A stretch of DNA of 64,000 nucleotides from Lysinibacillus boronitolerans JCM 21713 = 10a = NBRC 103108 (GTDB lineage Bacteria; Bacillota; Bacilli; Bacillales_A; Planococcaceae): contig NZ_JPVR01000080.1 in NCBI RefSeq assembly GCF_000772935.1, positions 248,001-312,000 on the forward strand. Direction: 5' to 3'. The notes beneath the pieces were generated by a model. The model ran no database searches, had not been told where the DNA came from, and saw only the letters and a list, made by a program, of their open reading frames with translations. The position numbers were made by a program, and so were the translations under genes. Each line of letters begins with the position of its first letter. Position 1 is the first letter of the stretch. This document shows positions 27,552 to 36,286 of the stretch, one piece after another.

Positions 27552-28849
27552 TGTGCATCCTGCTTACTTGGCAGAATTTTAAAGACTGTTTGCTGTGTTT
27601 CACCTTGGATAGAAGCAAATGCTTTTTGTAAGTCCTCAACGGTTAAAGTCTCAAGTACTGGTACTACATCAAATAAATTCATGTCATTAAAAGAATATCG
27701 TGTGAATTGGTTTGCGATAAACTCGATCGAATTTAGTGCACGTAGGAAGAACCCAATTTTTTTGCGTTTTATACGATCCAAACCAGCAGGATCGAATTGG
27801 CTATTTCCTTCATATTTTGCTAATTCGTCCATAATCGTTTTTGCCAATTTATCAGGCTCTGCTGAATCTGAACCAATCATGGCAAATCCAAAGCCATTTT
27901 CTAAGGTAAAATCAAAAGCATACGTCTCATCAATTAAACCTTCCTCGTAAACACGTTCATAAAAATCAGAAGTACGTCCAAAAATAAGTTCAAGCGCAAT
28001 TTGAACGGACAACTCATGCTTTAACATGTCCTGACCTGATAAATTAGTGTCTTTCGCTTTTAAACCAACATAAATTTTTGGTTTTTGAACATCCATATTT
28101 AATGTACGTTCCTTAATGGCTACCTCTGTTGGTTCTATATCAAAGAAGCGTTGAATTGGCGTTGGTTCTGGGAACTCTTTTTTACCTTGATTGTCACGAA
28201 TAAACGTCATCATTTCCTCTGGTTCTACAGCACCAATCACAAATAACAACATATTCGAAGGATGATAAAACGTATTGTAGCATGTATATAAATGCTCTGC
28301 TGTAATGCCATCAATCGATTCAATCGTACCAGCAATATCAATTTTCACAGGATGATGATGATACATATTTTCGATTGTGCCAAAATATAGACGCCAGTCT
28401 GGTTGATCGTCATACATTGTAATTTCTTGCCCAATAATTCCTTTTTCTTTATTGACAGTAGCCTCTGTAAAATATGGTTCTTGGACAAAATTCAATAATG
28501 TTTCTGTACTTTTATAAATATTGTCGGTAGACGAAAATAAATAAGCTGTACGTGTAAACGATGTAAATGCATTCGCAGAAGCACCATATTCGCTAAATTT
28601 TTGGAAAACGTCTCCATCCTCTTTTTCGAACATTTTATGCTCTAAAAAGTGCGCAATACCATCTGGTACAGTAATACTTTCTGTTTCGCCAATTGGTACA
28701 AACGTACGATCGACAGAGCCGTACTTTGTTGTGAATGTAACAAATGTTTTAGAGAAGCCCTTTTTCGGCAATATATAAACATCTAAGCCATTGTCTAGCT
28801 TTTCATAATAAAGTGTTTCATCTAATTGTTTAAATTCTATTGTTTTCAT
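27548..28849 (-). CDS. ymfH: M16-family peptidase YmfH
   Basis: Insulinase-like protease of 433 residues with an intact inverted zinc motif, His67-x-x-Glu70-His71 (AHFLEHKMF). It pairs with the YmfF protein encoded upstream, which lacks that motif, in the active/inactive subunit arrangement common in bacterial M16B enzymes. I chose ATG at 28849 (MKTIEFKQLDE) with AAAGGAG upstream. It overlaps both neighbours by 4 nt, so ymfF-ymfH-ymfI are tightly coupled. Substrate is unknown. Confidence 0.92.
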   Translation of the reverse strand: MKTIEFKQLDETLYYEKLDNGLDVYILPKKGFSKTFVTFTTKYGSVDRTFVPIGETESITVPDGIAHFLEHKMFEKEDGDVFQKFSEYGASANAFTSFTRTAYLFSSTDNIYKSTETLLNFVQEPYFTEATVNKEKGIIGQEITMYDDQPDWRLYFGTIENMYHHHPVKIDIAGTIESIDGITAEHLYTCYNTFYHPSNMLLFVIGAVEPEEMMTFIRDNQGKKEFPEPTPIQRFFDIEPTEVAIKERTLNMDVQKPKIYVGLKAKDTNLSGQDMLKHELSVQIALELIFGRTSDFYERVYEEGLIDETYAFDFTLENGFGFAMIGSDSAEPDKLAKTIMDELAKYEGNSQFDPAGLDRIKRKKIGFFLRALNSIEFIANQFTRYSFNDMNLFDVVPVLETLTVEDLQKAFASIQGETQQTVFKILPSKQDAQ

Positions 28850-30117
28850 TGTGCGGCTTGCTCCTTTCCACATAAGAAATAGACCGCTTCAAGCTGCACT
28901 TGCTTTGCCATTGCAACAACATCTTCCTTTGTCACAGCTTTCCACTTATTTGCCCAGGCTTCAACTGAAAATTCCTCAGGTAAATCTTTATATTGATCAA
29001 AAATTTCGATTTGTCCTCGTGCAGAATCTAAGGACTCTTTTAGCTGATTTGTCAGCATAGCCTTTGTTTGTTCCAATTCTAAATCTGTAATGTCTCCAGC
29101 CTGCATGACGGCAAGTTGTTCTTTAATTAAAGATAGCGCTTTTTCTTCATTTTTAGCTTCAATACCAGATACAACAAATACAAGTCCATAATGCGATGCA
29201 TAGGAACTAGAAGCATAATAAGCAAGGCTCTCTTTTTCACGAACATTCATAAACAACTTGGCATGTGGATATCCACCAAAAATGCCATTAAAAATTTGCA
29301 TCTTAGAGAAATCTACATCACCAAATCTAACAGGTGTGCTAAAGCCAATATGAAGTTTACCTTGTTTCATTTCATGCTGTTCTCTTACATAATCATTGGC
29401 AGGATGTTGTTGTGGAAGCACTGCTGGCACTTCCTCAGGTGTACGATCATTAAATGGTAGCGCTTTTTTTAATTTCGCAACAATTTCCTCTTCATTAATG
29501 TCCCCAGCAACATAAATATCAATTTTGTCGTTAGCTAGCATCGATTGATACGCCTCAAATAAAGAGGCAGGTGTAATTTTTTGAATTTCTTCGACACTAC
29601 CATTCGCTGAAATGGATGCTGGTTCATTTGGTCTCAGGATTTGTTGTAGACGGAATTGTGCAAAGCGAGATTTATCATCAAAAATAGATTCAATACGTTG
29701 AATAACTGTCTTTTTCTCACGCTCAACAACGGATTCCTTAAAGACACCATTTTCTAGATTAGGCTCAAAAATAGCTGTATGCAATAAACCAAGGACTTCG
29801 TTTAAGACACTTGTATTCGCTAGATAATGATCATTAACAGTCTCTACATTCATAAGAACTGTATGCTCATTTCCGCGCTTCGATGTATCAAAATACAAAA
29901 CTGTACCATACAAGTCATCTAAAAAGCTTCGAAAAGCAGCCGTTGTCTTATATTTAGCATTACTGTGCTGCAGTACATTTGTTAACACTGTACGCTCTGA
30001 TGCACTTTTAGCTGTTAATGCTCTTCTCCATTTAATTGAAAAATTTACGGTTTTAAATTGGGTCGTTTGTCGGATATGCAAATTGACACCTTTTGCAAAA
30101 GGTATTGTTTTAAACAT
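28846..30117 (-). CDS. ymfF: M16-family non-catalytic partner YmfF
   Basis: Insulinase-fold protein of 423 residues. In place of the HxxEH zinc site it has LQHSNAKYKT, so it should be catalytically dead. The dimer partner region (HIGFSTPVRF, FGGYPHAKLFMNVREKESLAYYASS) is kept. It probably forms the closed chamber of the protease with YmfH. GGAGGG lies before the ATG at 30117. It heads the ymfFHI cluster. Confidence 0.92.
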   Translation of the reverse strand: MFKTIPFAKGVNLHIRQTTQFKTVNFSIKWRRALTAKSASERTVLTNVLQHSNAKYKTTAAFRSFLDDLYGTVLYFDTSKRGNEHTVLMNVETVNDHYLANTSVLNEVLGLLHTAIFEPNLENGVFKESVVEREKKTVIQRIESIFDDKSRFAQFRLQQILRPNEPASISANGSVEEIQKITPASLFEAYQSMLANDKIDIYVAGDINEEEIVAKLKKALPFNDRTPEEVPAVLPQQHPANDYVREQHEMKQGKLHIGFSTPVRFGDVDFSKMQIFNGIFGGYPHAKLFMNVREKESLAYYASSSYASHYGLVFVVSGIEAKNEEKALSLIKEQLAVMQAGDITDLELEQTKAMLTNQLKESLDSARGQIEIFDQYKDLPEEFSVEAWANKWKAVTKEDVVAMAKQVQLEAVYFLCGKEQAAQ

Positions 30118-30246
30118 ATGAAACCCTCCTATCCTTCTTAATATAACGATGTACTACACATACTATACATGTCTATTGTCTATAATTGCAAAAGGAATCC
30201 AAAGTATGTATGGGAAAAATTAAAAATTACGCCAATCCTATATAAA

Positions 30247-30275
30247 AAGGACTGAGCATAGCTTGCTCAGTCCTT
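30247..30275 (-). terminator. Terminator of the nup operon
   Basis: A perfect 11-bp stem (AAGGACTGAGC with GCTCAGTCCTT), 7-base loop, followed by five T on the minus strand; 12 bases past the nupQ stop. Confidence 0.9.
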
Positions 30276-30287
30276 AAAATGCTTTTC

Positions 30288-31247
30288 TTAACGTTTACCT
30301 TTAATATAAGGCTGTCCACTCGCTTTTGGAGCGTTTGCTTTACCAATAAAGCCTGCTAAAGCAAGGATTGTTAATACATACGGTAAGATTTGCAGATAAA
30401 CGGCTGGAACATTTTCGATAAATGGAATCTGGTTCCCTGCAATACTTAATGTTTGTGCTAAACCGAAGAATAAAGCTGCACCTAGCGCACCAATCGGATG
30501 CCATTTCCCGAAAATCATGGCAGCAATCGCCATGAAACCTTGACCAGCAATTGTTGCATGTGAGAAGTCGTGCGTAATTGTTTGTGCATAGACAGCACCA
30601 CCAAGTCCACCTAGAGCTCCAGAGATCATAACAGCAATATAACGCATTTTATTGACGTTAATCCCCATTGTATCTGCCGCCATTGGGTGTTCACCTACAG
30701 CGCGAAGGCGTAAGCCAAATGGTGTTTTATAAATAATAAACCAAGCACCAAAAGCTACCACAAACGCCAGAATAGACGTACTGTAAACATCATGGAACAA
30801 TAAACGTCCAAAGAACGGAATGTCCTCTAAATAAGGAATACCAAAACGGCGAATCGGTTGGTCAATCATATCTGTTTGACCTTTATCATAAATCATTTTT
30901 ACCAAGAATACAGTAGCAGCTAAGCCTAATAAGTTAATCGCTACCCCTGATACCGTTTGATCGGCACGGAATGAAATAGAAGCAACGGCATGGAAAAGTG
31001 AGAAAATCGCACCAATTACAACAGCCGCTAGCATTGCTACCCAAACAGTTGCCGCACCTAATGATGAAGCAAATTCTAAATTGATAAATATACCAACAAA
31101 AGCACCGACAATCATTAAGCCCTCTAGCCCGATGTTGACAACACCAGAGCGTTCAGAGAATACCCCACCGATGGCTGTAAAAATCAAAGGTGTTGCATAT
31201 AGAATCGCTGAAGGGATGATGAAATATAACATTTCTAAAAAGCTCAT
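30288..31247 (-). CDS. nupQ: Nucleoside-type ABC transporter permease (NupQ/YufQ)
   Basis: Membrane protein of 319 residues with about eight to nine hydrophobic segments, of the BPD_transp_2 (ribose/nucleoside) family. GLEGLMIVGAF, RAVGEHPMAADTMGIN and the conserved ALGGLGGAVYA region mark the BmpA-associated permeases. It is the second permease of a four-gene importer resembling B. subtilis NupNOPQ, which takes up guanosine. The exact nucleoside cannot be read from sequence. One base separates it from nupP. Confidence 0.88.
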   Translation of the reverse strand: MSFLEMLYFIIPSAILYATPLIFTAIGGVFSERSGVVNIGLEGLMIVGAFVGIFINLEFASSLGAATVWVAMLAAVVIGAIFSLFHAVASISFRADQTVSGVAINLLGLAATVFLVKMIYDKGQTDMIDQPIRRFGIPYLEDIPFFGRLLFHDVYSTSILAFVVAFGAWFIIYKTPFGLRLRAVGEHPMAADTMGINVNKMRYIAVMISGALGGLGGAVYAQTITHDFSHATIAGQGFMAIAAMIFGKWHPIGALGAALFFGLAQTLSIAGNQIPFIENVPAVYLQILPYVLTILALAGFIGKANAPKASGQPYIKGKR

Positions 31248-31248
31248 G

Positions 31249-32295
31249 TTATTGTCCCTCCTTTTTCTTGCTCAGCTTTTGTAAGCCTACTCGAATAATA
31301 TAGCCTGATGCAACGAAGAAGATAATCAATGCAATGATAATGGATACGATCTCTTCTGGGATACCCGCAGCATTTGGCATATTTAATGCACCATATTTTA
31401 AAGAACCGAAAAGGGATGCCCCAAATACTACGCCAAGTGGTGTATTGGCACCAAGTAAAGCAACGGCGATACCGTCAAAACCAATTCCTGTAAAGCCAGG
31501 TTTAATGGATGCGTTTTGGAACGTTCCTAATGCTTCCATCGCGCCGCCAAGACCTGCAAACATACCAGAAATCGTCATAGCTAAAATAATATTTTTATTG
31601 ACACTCATACCTGCATAATCAGCAGCATTTTTGTTAAAACCTACTGCTTTTAGCTCGTAGCCCCGTGTTGTTTTTTCTAGAATGAACCACATCACAACTA
31701 CCATTAAAAGTGCAACAATGATCCCATAGTGAAGACTTGAATTGTCTGTAAGCTCTCTTAAAAACGGAGAACGTAAAGAGGCTGACTCATGGATACGTTC
31801 TGTTTTAAAGCTGCCATCGGACAATTTTTTAATTACTGCATTTGCAATATAAAGTGCAGTGTAGTTTAGCATAATTGTCGCAATAACTTCATGAACTTTA
31901 AATTTCGCTTTTAAGAAACCTGCAATAAAGGCCCAAAATGCACCTGCAGCTGCTGCTGCAAGCAATGCTAATGGTAAGTGAATGATTTTAGGCAGTTCAA
32001 ACGCATAACCTACCCAAGCTGCGGCTAACCAACCTAAAATTAGCTGACCTTCAACACCGATATTGAAGAGCCCTGTGCGGAATGCAAATGCTACAGCGAG
32101 ACCTGCTAAAATATATGGTGTAATTTGACGAATTGTGTTCCCGATTGAATATGAATCTCCAAAAATACCTGTCCAAAGAGCGATATAACCTTGCACTGGG
32201 TCATAGCCACTGACTACCATGACGATAGCCCCTACAATTAAACCGATAATGATAGAGATGATAGGAACGAGTATATTAATGACACGATTTGACAT
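31249..32295 (-). CDS. nupP: Nucleoside-type ABC transporter permease (NupP/YufP)
   Basis: Permease of 348 residues with about nine to ten hydrophobic segments. GVEGQLILGWLAAAW, ATIMLNYTALY and LKAVGFNKNAADYAGM are typical of the first permease of BMP/Nup importers. Its ATG overlaps the last base of the nupO stop, so the two are coupled. It forms the transmembrane channel together with NupQ. Confidence 0.88.
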   Translation of the reverse strand: MSNRVINILVPIISIIIGLIVGAIVMVVSGYDPVQGYIALWTGIFGDSYSIGNTIRQITPYILAGLAVAFAFRTGLFNIGVEGQLILGWLAAAWVGYAFELPKIIHLPLALLAAAAAGAFWAFIAGFLKAKFKVHEVIATIMLNYTALYIANAVIKKLSDGSFKTERIHESASLRSPFLRELTDNSSLHYGIIVALLMVVVMWFILEKTTRGYELKAVGFNKNAADYAGMSVNKNIILAMTISGMFAGLGGAMEALGTFQNASIKPGFTGIGFDGIAVALLGANTPLGVVFGASLFGSLKYGALNMPNAAGIPEEIVSIIIALIIFFVASGYIIRVGLQKLSKKKEGQ

Positions 32296-33842
32296 TAGTC
32301 GTTCCCCTCCTTCGCATCACGCTTGATATTTTTTTTACTTTGCCCTGCCATTAGTAAGCCTAGCTCTTGTTCAGTCGTTTCTTTCGGATTTAACTCATCG
32401 ACAATTTGTCCATCATAGATAACGGCAATTCGATCCGAAACATTCATCACCTCATCTAATTCAAATGAGATTAGCAAAACGGCTTTCCCTTTATCACGTT
32501 GCTCAATTAGACGAGAGTGAATGAATTCAATAGCTCCTACATCAAGTCCACGTGTTGGTAGAGCAGCAATTAATAGATCAGGGTTACGGTCAATTTCACG
32601 ACCAATAATTGCTTTTTGTTGGTTACCACCTGATAATGCACGAGCTGGTGTCATCTCCCCATTACCAGTACGCACATCATACTCTTTAATGATTTGGCGA
32701 GCTTTCTCTGACACCTTTTTATAGTCCATGACAAAGCCCTTCGCTATTGGAGATTGGTAATATGTTTGCAATGCAATATTATGACCAATTGGGAAATCTA
32801 AAACTAAACCATGCTTATGACGGTCTTGTGGAATATGTCCTACGCCTTCCTCTGTAATTTTACGAGGCTTCATGTTAGTAATATCTTTACCATTCAGCTT
32901 GACTTTACCACTTTTAATTTTGCGTAGACCTGTAATGGCTTCAATTAATTCAGATTGACCATTACCATCAATACCCGCAATACCCACGATTTCACCTTTA
33001 CGAACATTTAAATTAAGACCTTTAACTTTATCAATATTTCGATAATCTGTAACAACCAAGTTCTCAATTGCAAGCACTTCGTCAGTTGGTGTCGCATCCG
33101 TTTTTTCCGTTTTGAATTCAACTTGACGGCCAACCATCATTTCAGCAAGCTGATCAGGATTTGTGGCAGCGGTTACAACAGTGCCAATCCCTTCTCCCTT
33201 ACGGATAATCGTCACACGGTCTGAAACTTCCATAATTTCTTTTAGCTTATGCGTAATTAAAATAATGGATTTACCTTCTTCGATAAGACGACGCATTATT
33301 TGAATTAATTCGGTAATTTCTTGCGGTGTTAATGATGCAGTTGGTTCATCAAAAATTAAAATTTCGGCACCGCGATACAATGTTTTTAATATTTCTACAC
33401 GTTGTTGCATACCAACCGTGATATCCTCGATTTTGGCGTTTGGATCCACATCTAATCCATACTTTTCAGAAAGTGCTTGTACTTTCTTTGCCGCATCTTT
33501 TATATTCACAATTCCCATTTTAGTAGGCTCAGTGCCTAAAATGATATTTTCTGTTACTGTAAAGTTTTCTACCAACATAAAATGTTGATGCACCATGCCA
33601 ATCCCTAAATCATTGGCAATATTCGGGTTTGTAATTTTTACTGCCTTCCCACGTACACGAATTTCGCCACCTTCTGGTTGATACAAACCAAAAAGGACAT
33701 TCATCAAAGTCGATTTACCTGCACCATTTTCACCTAGCAATGCATGAATCTCGCCTTGTTTCAGTTGGAGGGTGATATTATTATTCGCCACGAAATTACC
33801 GAATTCTTTACGGATTCCTAGCATTTCAATCACATAATCCAA
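32295..33842 (-). CDS. nupO: Nucleoside-type ABC transporter ATP-binding protein (NupO/YufO)
   Basis: Double-ATPase protein of about 515 residues. The first half carries Walker A GENGAGKST, a VGMQQRVEILKTL signature and FDEPTASLTP. The second half has the degenerate Walker A GIDGNGQSEL and LSGGNQQKAIIGREI. I chose TTG at 33842 (LDYVIEMLGIRKEFG) because GGGAG lies 8 nt upstream; the 31-codon extension beyond it lacks family likeness. It supplies energy for NupP/NupQ. Confidence 0.88.
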   Translation of the reverse strand: MDYVIEMLGIRKEFGNFVANNNITLQLKQGEIHALLGENGAGKSTLMNVLFGLYQPEGGEIRVRGKAVKITNPNIANDLGIGMVHQHFMLVENFTVTENIILGTEPTKMGIVNIKDAAKKVQALSEKYGLDVDPNAKIEDITVGMQQRVEILKTLYRGAEILIFDEPTASLTPQEITELIQIMRRLIEEGKSIILITHKLKEIMEVSDRVTIIRKGEGIGTVVTAATNPDQLAEMMVGRQVEFKTEKTDATPTDEVLAIENLVVTDYRNIDKVKGLNLNVRKGEIVGIAGIDGNGQSELIEAITGLRKIKSGKVKLNGKDITNMKPRKITEEGVGHIPQDRHKHGLVLDFPIGHNIALQTYYQSPIAKGFVMDYKKVSEKARQIIKEYDVRTGNGEMTPARALSGGNQQKAIIGREIDRNPDLLIAALPTRGLDVGAIEFIHSRLIEQRDKGKAVLLISFELDEVMNVSDRIAVIYDGQIVDELNPKETTEQELGLLMAGQSKKNIKRDAKEGND

Positions 33843-34170
33843 ATTTGTCACTCCCTTAATAGGCACTATTATTAAGTATTTTTGCCTTAGCGTATAGTAT
33901 CTGCTGCTACATGATGGATGGTACAGATAAGCCATACGTCCAGTAATGAATTTTCTACCAGAGGCTATATTTTATTGACCGATTTAATATCCCACGTATA
34001 GAGGTAGATGTTTTGCTAAATTAATACAGGAAAGGTCATCGTTAGAAACCTTTCTTCTATTAACTTGTTACCATCATTATTCAAATCATAATTACTACCT
34101 CTATAAGGTTCCTATAAATCTAGCTAAATAGAGTATTGCGAATAATCTAAATATAACGATAGATTGAAAA
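33843..34170. other. nupN-nupO intergenic leader with nested inverted repeats
   Basis: No gene was seen. TATAGAGGTAG (33997-34007) and CTACCTCTATA (34095-34105) form a perfect 11-bp inverted repeat. It encloses a smaller hairpin, GAAAGGT (34030-34036) with ACCTTTC (34048-34054). The region follows the nupN terminator and precedes nupO by about 150 bases. It may be a structured leader that sets the ratio of transporter to binding protein. I could not match it to a known riboswitch. Confidence 0.45.
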
Positions 34171-34208
34171 ATCATCATAAGGTCCTTCTAAAAGTCCCTT
34201 ATGATGAT
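34171..34208 (-). terminator. Terminator after nupN, inside the nup operon
   Basis: ATCATCATAAGG pairs with CCTTATGATGAT (12 bp) around a 14-base loop, followed by five T on the minus strand; 11 bases past the binding-protein stop. Partial read-through here would give more binding protein than membrane parts. Confidence 0.8.
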
Positions 34209-34219
34209 CAAAAGATGAA

Positions 34220-35305
34220 TTATTTTTCCACTTTTTCTGGAACTTTGATTTCACCCTTAGCAATTTTCTCTTTATATTCGTCGATTACTTTTTGTACATC
34301 TTCTGGAATCGCACCGCGAGAATCCGCAAGTTTAACGCCATCTTCAGCTAAACCGTAAACAAGTGTTTCTCCACCTGGGAAATCACCATTTTTCGCTCTA
34401 TTTGAAATATCTACTACTGCTGTATTAACACCTTTTAACATAGAAGTTAGTGTAACGTTTGTTTTATCGTCTACTTTACCTTCTTCGTATTGGTCAGCAT
34501 CTACACCGATAACCCATACATCAGCATTTGGATCTTTCGCTTTACGCTCTTTTGCTTCAGAGAATACACCGTTACCAGTTGCACCAGCAGCGTGGAAGAT
34601 TACATCTACCCCTGAAGAATACATGCTGTTCGCTGTAATTTTACCAAGATCCGCTTTATCAAACGCACCAGTATATTTTACTTGAATTTCGATATCTGGG
34701 TTTACTGCTTTAGCACCTTCAACGAAACCAGCGTGGAAACGGTTAATAACTGGAATATCAACGCCGCCTACGAAGCCGATTTTACCTGTTTTAGATGTTT
34801 TCGCTGCAGCAACACCTGCTAAGAAAGCACCTTCTTGCTCTTTGAACAGTACGTTTACTACGTTGTCTGCTTCTACTTCAGCATCGATTAATGCAAAGTG
34901 ATTATCTGGATTTTCAGAAGCAACTGCATCAATTGCATCAGCCATCATGAACCCGATACCAAATACTAGGTTAAAGTCACGACGAACTAAGTTGTTTAAG
35001 TTTGTTTCATAGTCAGCATCTGAAGCTGATTGTAGGTAGTCAAAACCACCATCACCTTTTGATAAACCGTGTTCTTTACCGTAAGCTTGTACACCTTCCC
35101 ATGCAGATTGGTTGAATGATTTGTCATCCACGCCACCTACGTCAGTAACCATTGCTACTGAGAAAGCTTCTTCTGTGCTTTCGCCGCCTGAAGCTTTGTC
35201 ATTTTCTTTCGCTGGCTTTTCGTCGTCTTTCGTACCACAAGCACCTAAAATAGCACTTGCCGCTAATACTGATGTTAATACTAAACCAAATTTACGTTTT
35301 TTCAT
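34220..35305 (-). CDS. nupN: BMP-family nucleoside-binding lipoprotein (NupN/YufN)
   Basis: Surface substrate-binding lipoprotein of 361 residues. A signal peptide with basic start MKKRK and lipobox L20-G-A-C23 is followed by an acidic/Gly/Ser linker. The BMP domain begins VAMVTDVGGVDDKSFNQSAWEG and includes IGFVGGVDIPVINRFHAGF and VIFHAAGATGNGVF. It delivers the ligand to NupOPQ. It follows the GntR gene by 53 bases and is ended by its own terminator. Specificity for guanosine or other purines is inferred from the family. Confidence 0.92.
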   Translation of the reverse strand: MKKRKFGLVLTSVLAASAILGACGTKDDEKPAKENDKASGGESTEEAFSVAMVTDVGGVDDKSFNQSAWEGVQAYGKEHGLSKGDGGFDYLQSASDADYETNLNNLVRRDFNLVFGIGFMMADAIDAVASENPDNHFALIDAEVEADNVVNVLFKEQEGAFLAGVAAAKTSKTGKIGFVGGVDIPVINRFHAGFVEGAKAVNPDIEIQVKYTGAFDKADLGKITANSMYSSGVDVIFHAAGATGNGVFSEAKERKAKDPNADVWVIGVDADQYEEGKVDDKTNVTLTSMLKGVNTAVVDISNRAKNGDFPGGETLVYGLAEDGVKLADSRGAIPEDVQKVIDEYKEKIAKGEIKVPEKVEK

Positions 35306-35358
35306 TTAATTAACCCCCCAAAGGTATTGTAATTAGCAGGAAAAAATTTAGAAATGTT

Positions 35359-36087
35359 CTACACCCGTTTACGAACTACATGGAAGCTGAATTTATCAGC
35401 TCGGAAATAATTTTTTGAATAGAGCACTACTTGATCATGATCATCATAATGCAATTGCTTTAACACTAAAAGAGCTGTCTCACGTCCACAATTTAAAATC
35501 GGTGAGGCTTGTTCATGATACCCAACTGGATCAATATAGGTTACAGCATAAGCTACATGAATTTTGCCAGATTGCTCAAGTGCAGAGAACAGTGAAACTT
35601 CTTTTTTTTCGACAAAGTCAGTAGGCAGGAAGCTTGCAGGTAGCCTGTCTATGCAGTATACTACTGGCTCACCATCCGCTGTTCTGACACGTTCAATCGT
35701 GAGTATTTTATCGTCGCCATCACTTTGGAAGCGTTTTAAATCTTCCTCAGAAGGCACGTGCTCAGTCGCTTTTAAAAACCGCGAACCTGGCTCCATACCT
35801 GCTGCCTCGATCATAGAAGAAATACTAGATAGATGCTCGATGCCTGATGTAAACAACGGCTTCGGGTTGACAAAAGTCCCAACCCCATGTCGGCGCACAA
35901 TCACATTTTCCTCTTCCAACAGTCGAAGTGCTTCTCTAAGTGTTGCTCGACTGACTCCTAGTGATTTCGATAATTCAAATTCTGAAGGCAGCTTTTCATT
36001 TTCTTTAAAAATGCCAGCCTCGATGTCAGATTTTAAACGATCGATAACTTGAAGATAGAGATGACGATGATCTGCTTTAATAGTCAC
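35359..36087 (-). CDS. ymfC: GntR-family regulator YmfC
   Basis: Transcription regulator of 242 residues. An N-terminal winged helix (about 1-75: [27 protein letters not shown] and [16 protein letters not shown]) precedes a UTRA-type effector-binding domain (about 95-240). I chose GTG at 36087 because GGTGGTG lies 6 nt upstream. It is located between spoIIIE and the nucleoside importer and runs in the same direction, so it may control nupN. A palindrome just upstream is a candidate operator. Confidence 0.88.
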   Translation of the reverse strand: MTIKADHRHLYLQVIDRLKSDIEAGIFKENEKLPSEFELSKSLGVSRATLREALRLLEEENVIVRRHGVGTFVNPKPLFTSGIEHLSSISSMIEAAGMEPGSRFLKATEHVPSEEDLKRFQSDGDDKILTIERVRTADGEPVVYCIDRLPASFLPTDFVEKKEVSLFSALEQSGKIHVAYAVTYIDPVGYHEQASPILNCGRETALLVLKQLHYDDHDQVVLYSKNYFRADKFSFHVVRKRV

Positions 36088-36110
36088 ATATATCACCACC
36101 AAAATCAGAG

Positions 36111-36124
36111 ATCAGACATCTGAT
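36111..36124. promoter_or_regulatory. Candidate YmfC operator
   Basis: ATCAGA and TCTGAT form a perfect 6-bp inverted repeat around CA, 23 bases upstream of the ymfC start. Small palindromes in front of the regulator gene are typical of GntR autoregulation. No footprint evidence. Confidence 0.4.
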
Positions 36125-36286
36125 GTACAACATTCCTACTAATCGTTCATAAATATAACATTTTTGCAGAATGAAATAAACAGTTTTGAGTAAAATCTGT
36201 TATAGAATTCATTCTTTCTTTATTTTATCTGCAAATTTTTGGACATAAATACAGTTACTCTCACCATTTTCAGCTTCATTTTTTGT

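Noticed and set aside
33843-33935. N-terminal extension of nupO to an upstream start
   Set aside because: Residues do not resemble the family and the TTG at 33842 has an ideal GGGAG spacing.
33843-34170. Purine riboswitch in the nupN-nupO gap
   Set aside because: The three-stem purine aptamer with its conserved loops could not be recognised, although paired arms exist.
35564-36052. 162-codon plus-strand frame over ymfC
   Set aside because: Antisense to the GntR gene; Ser-rich shadow translation without a ribosome binding site.
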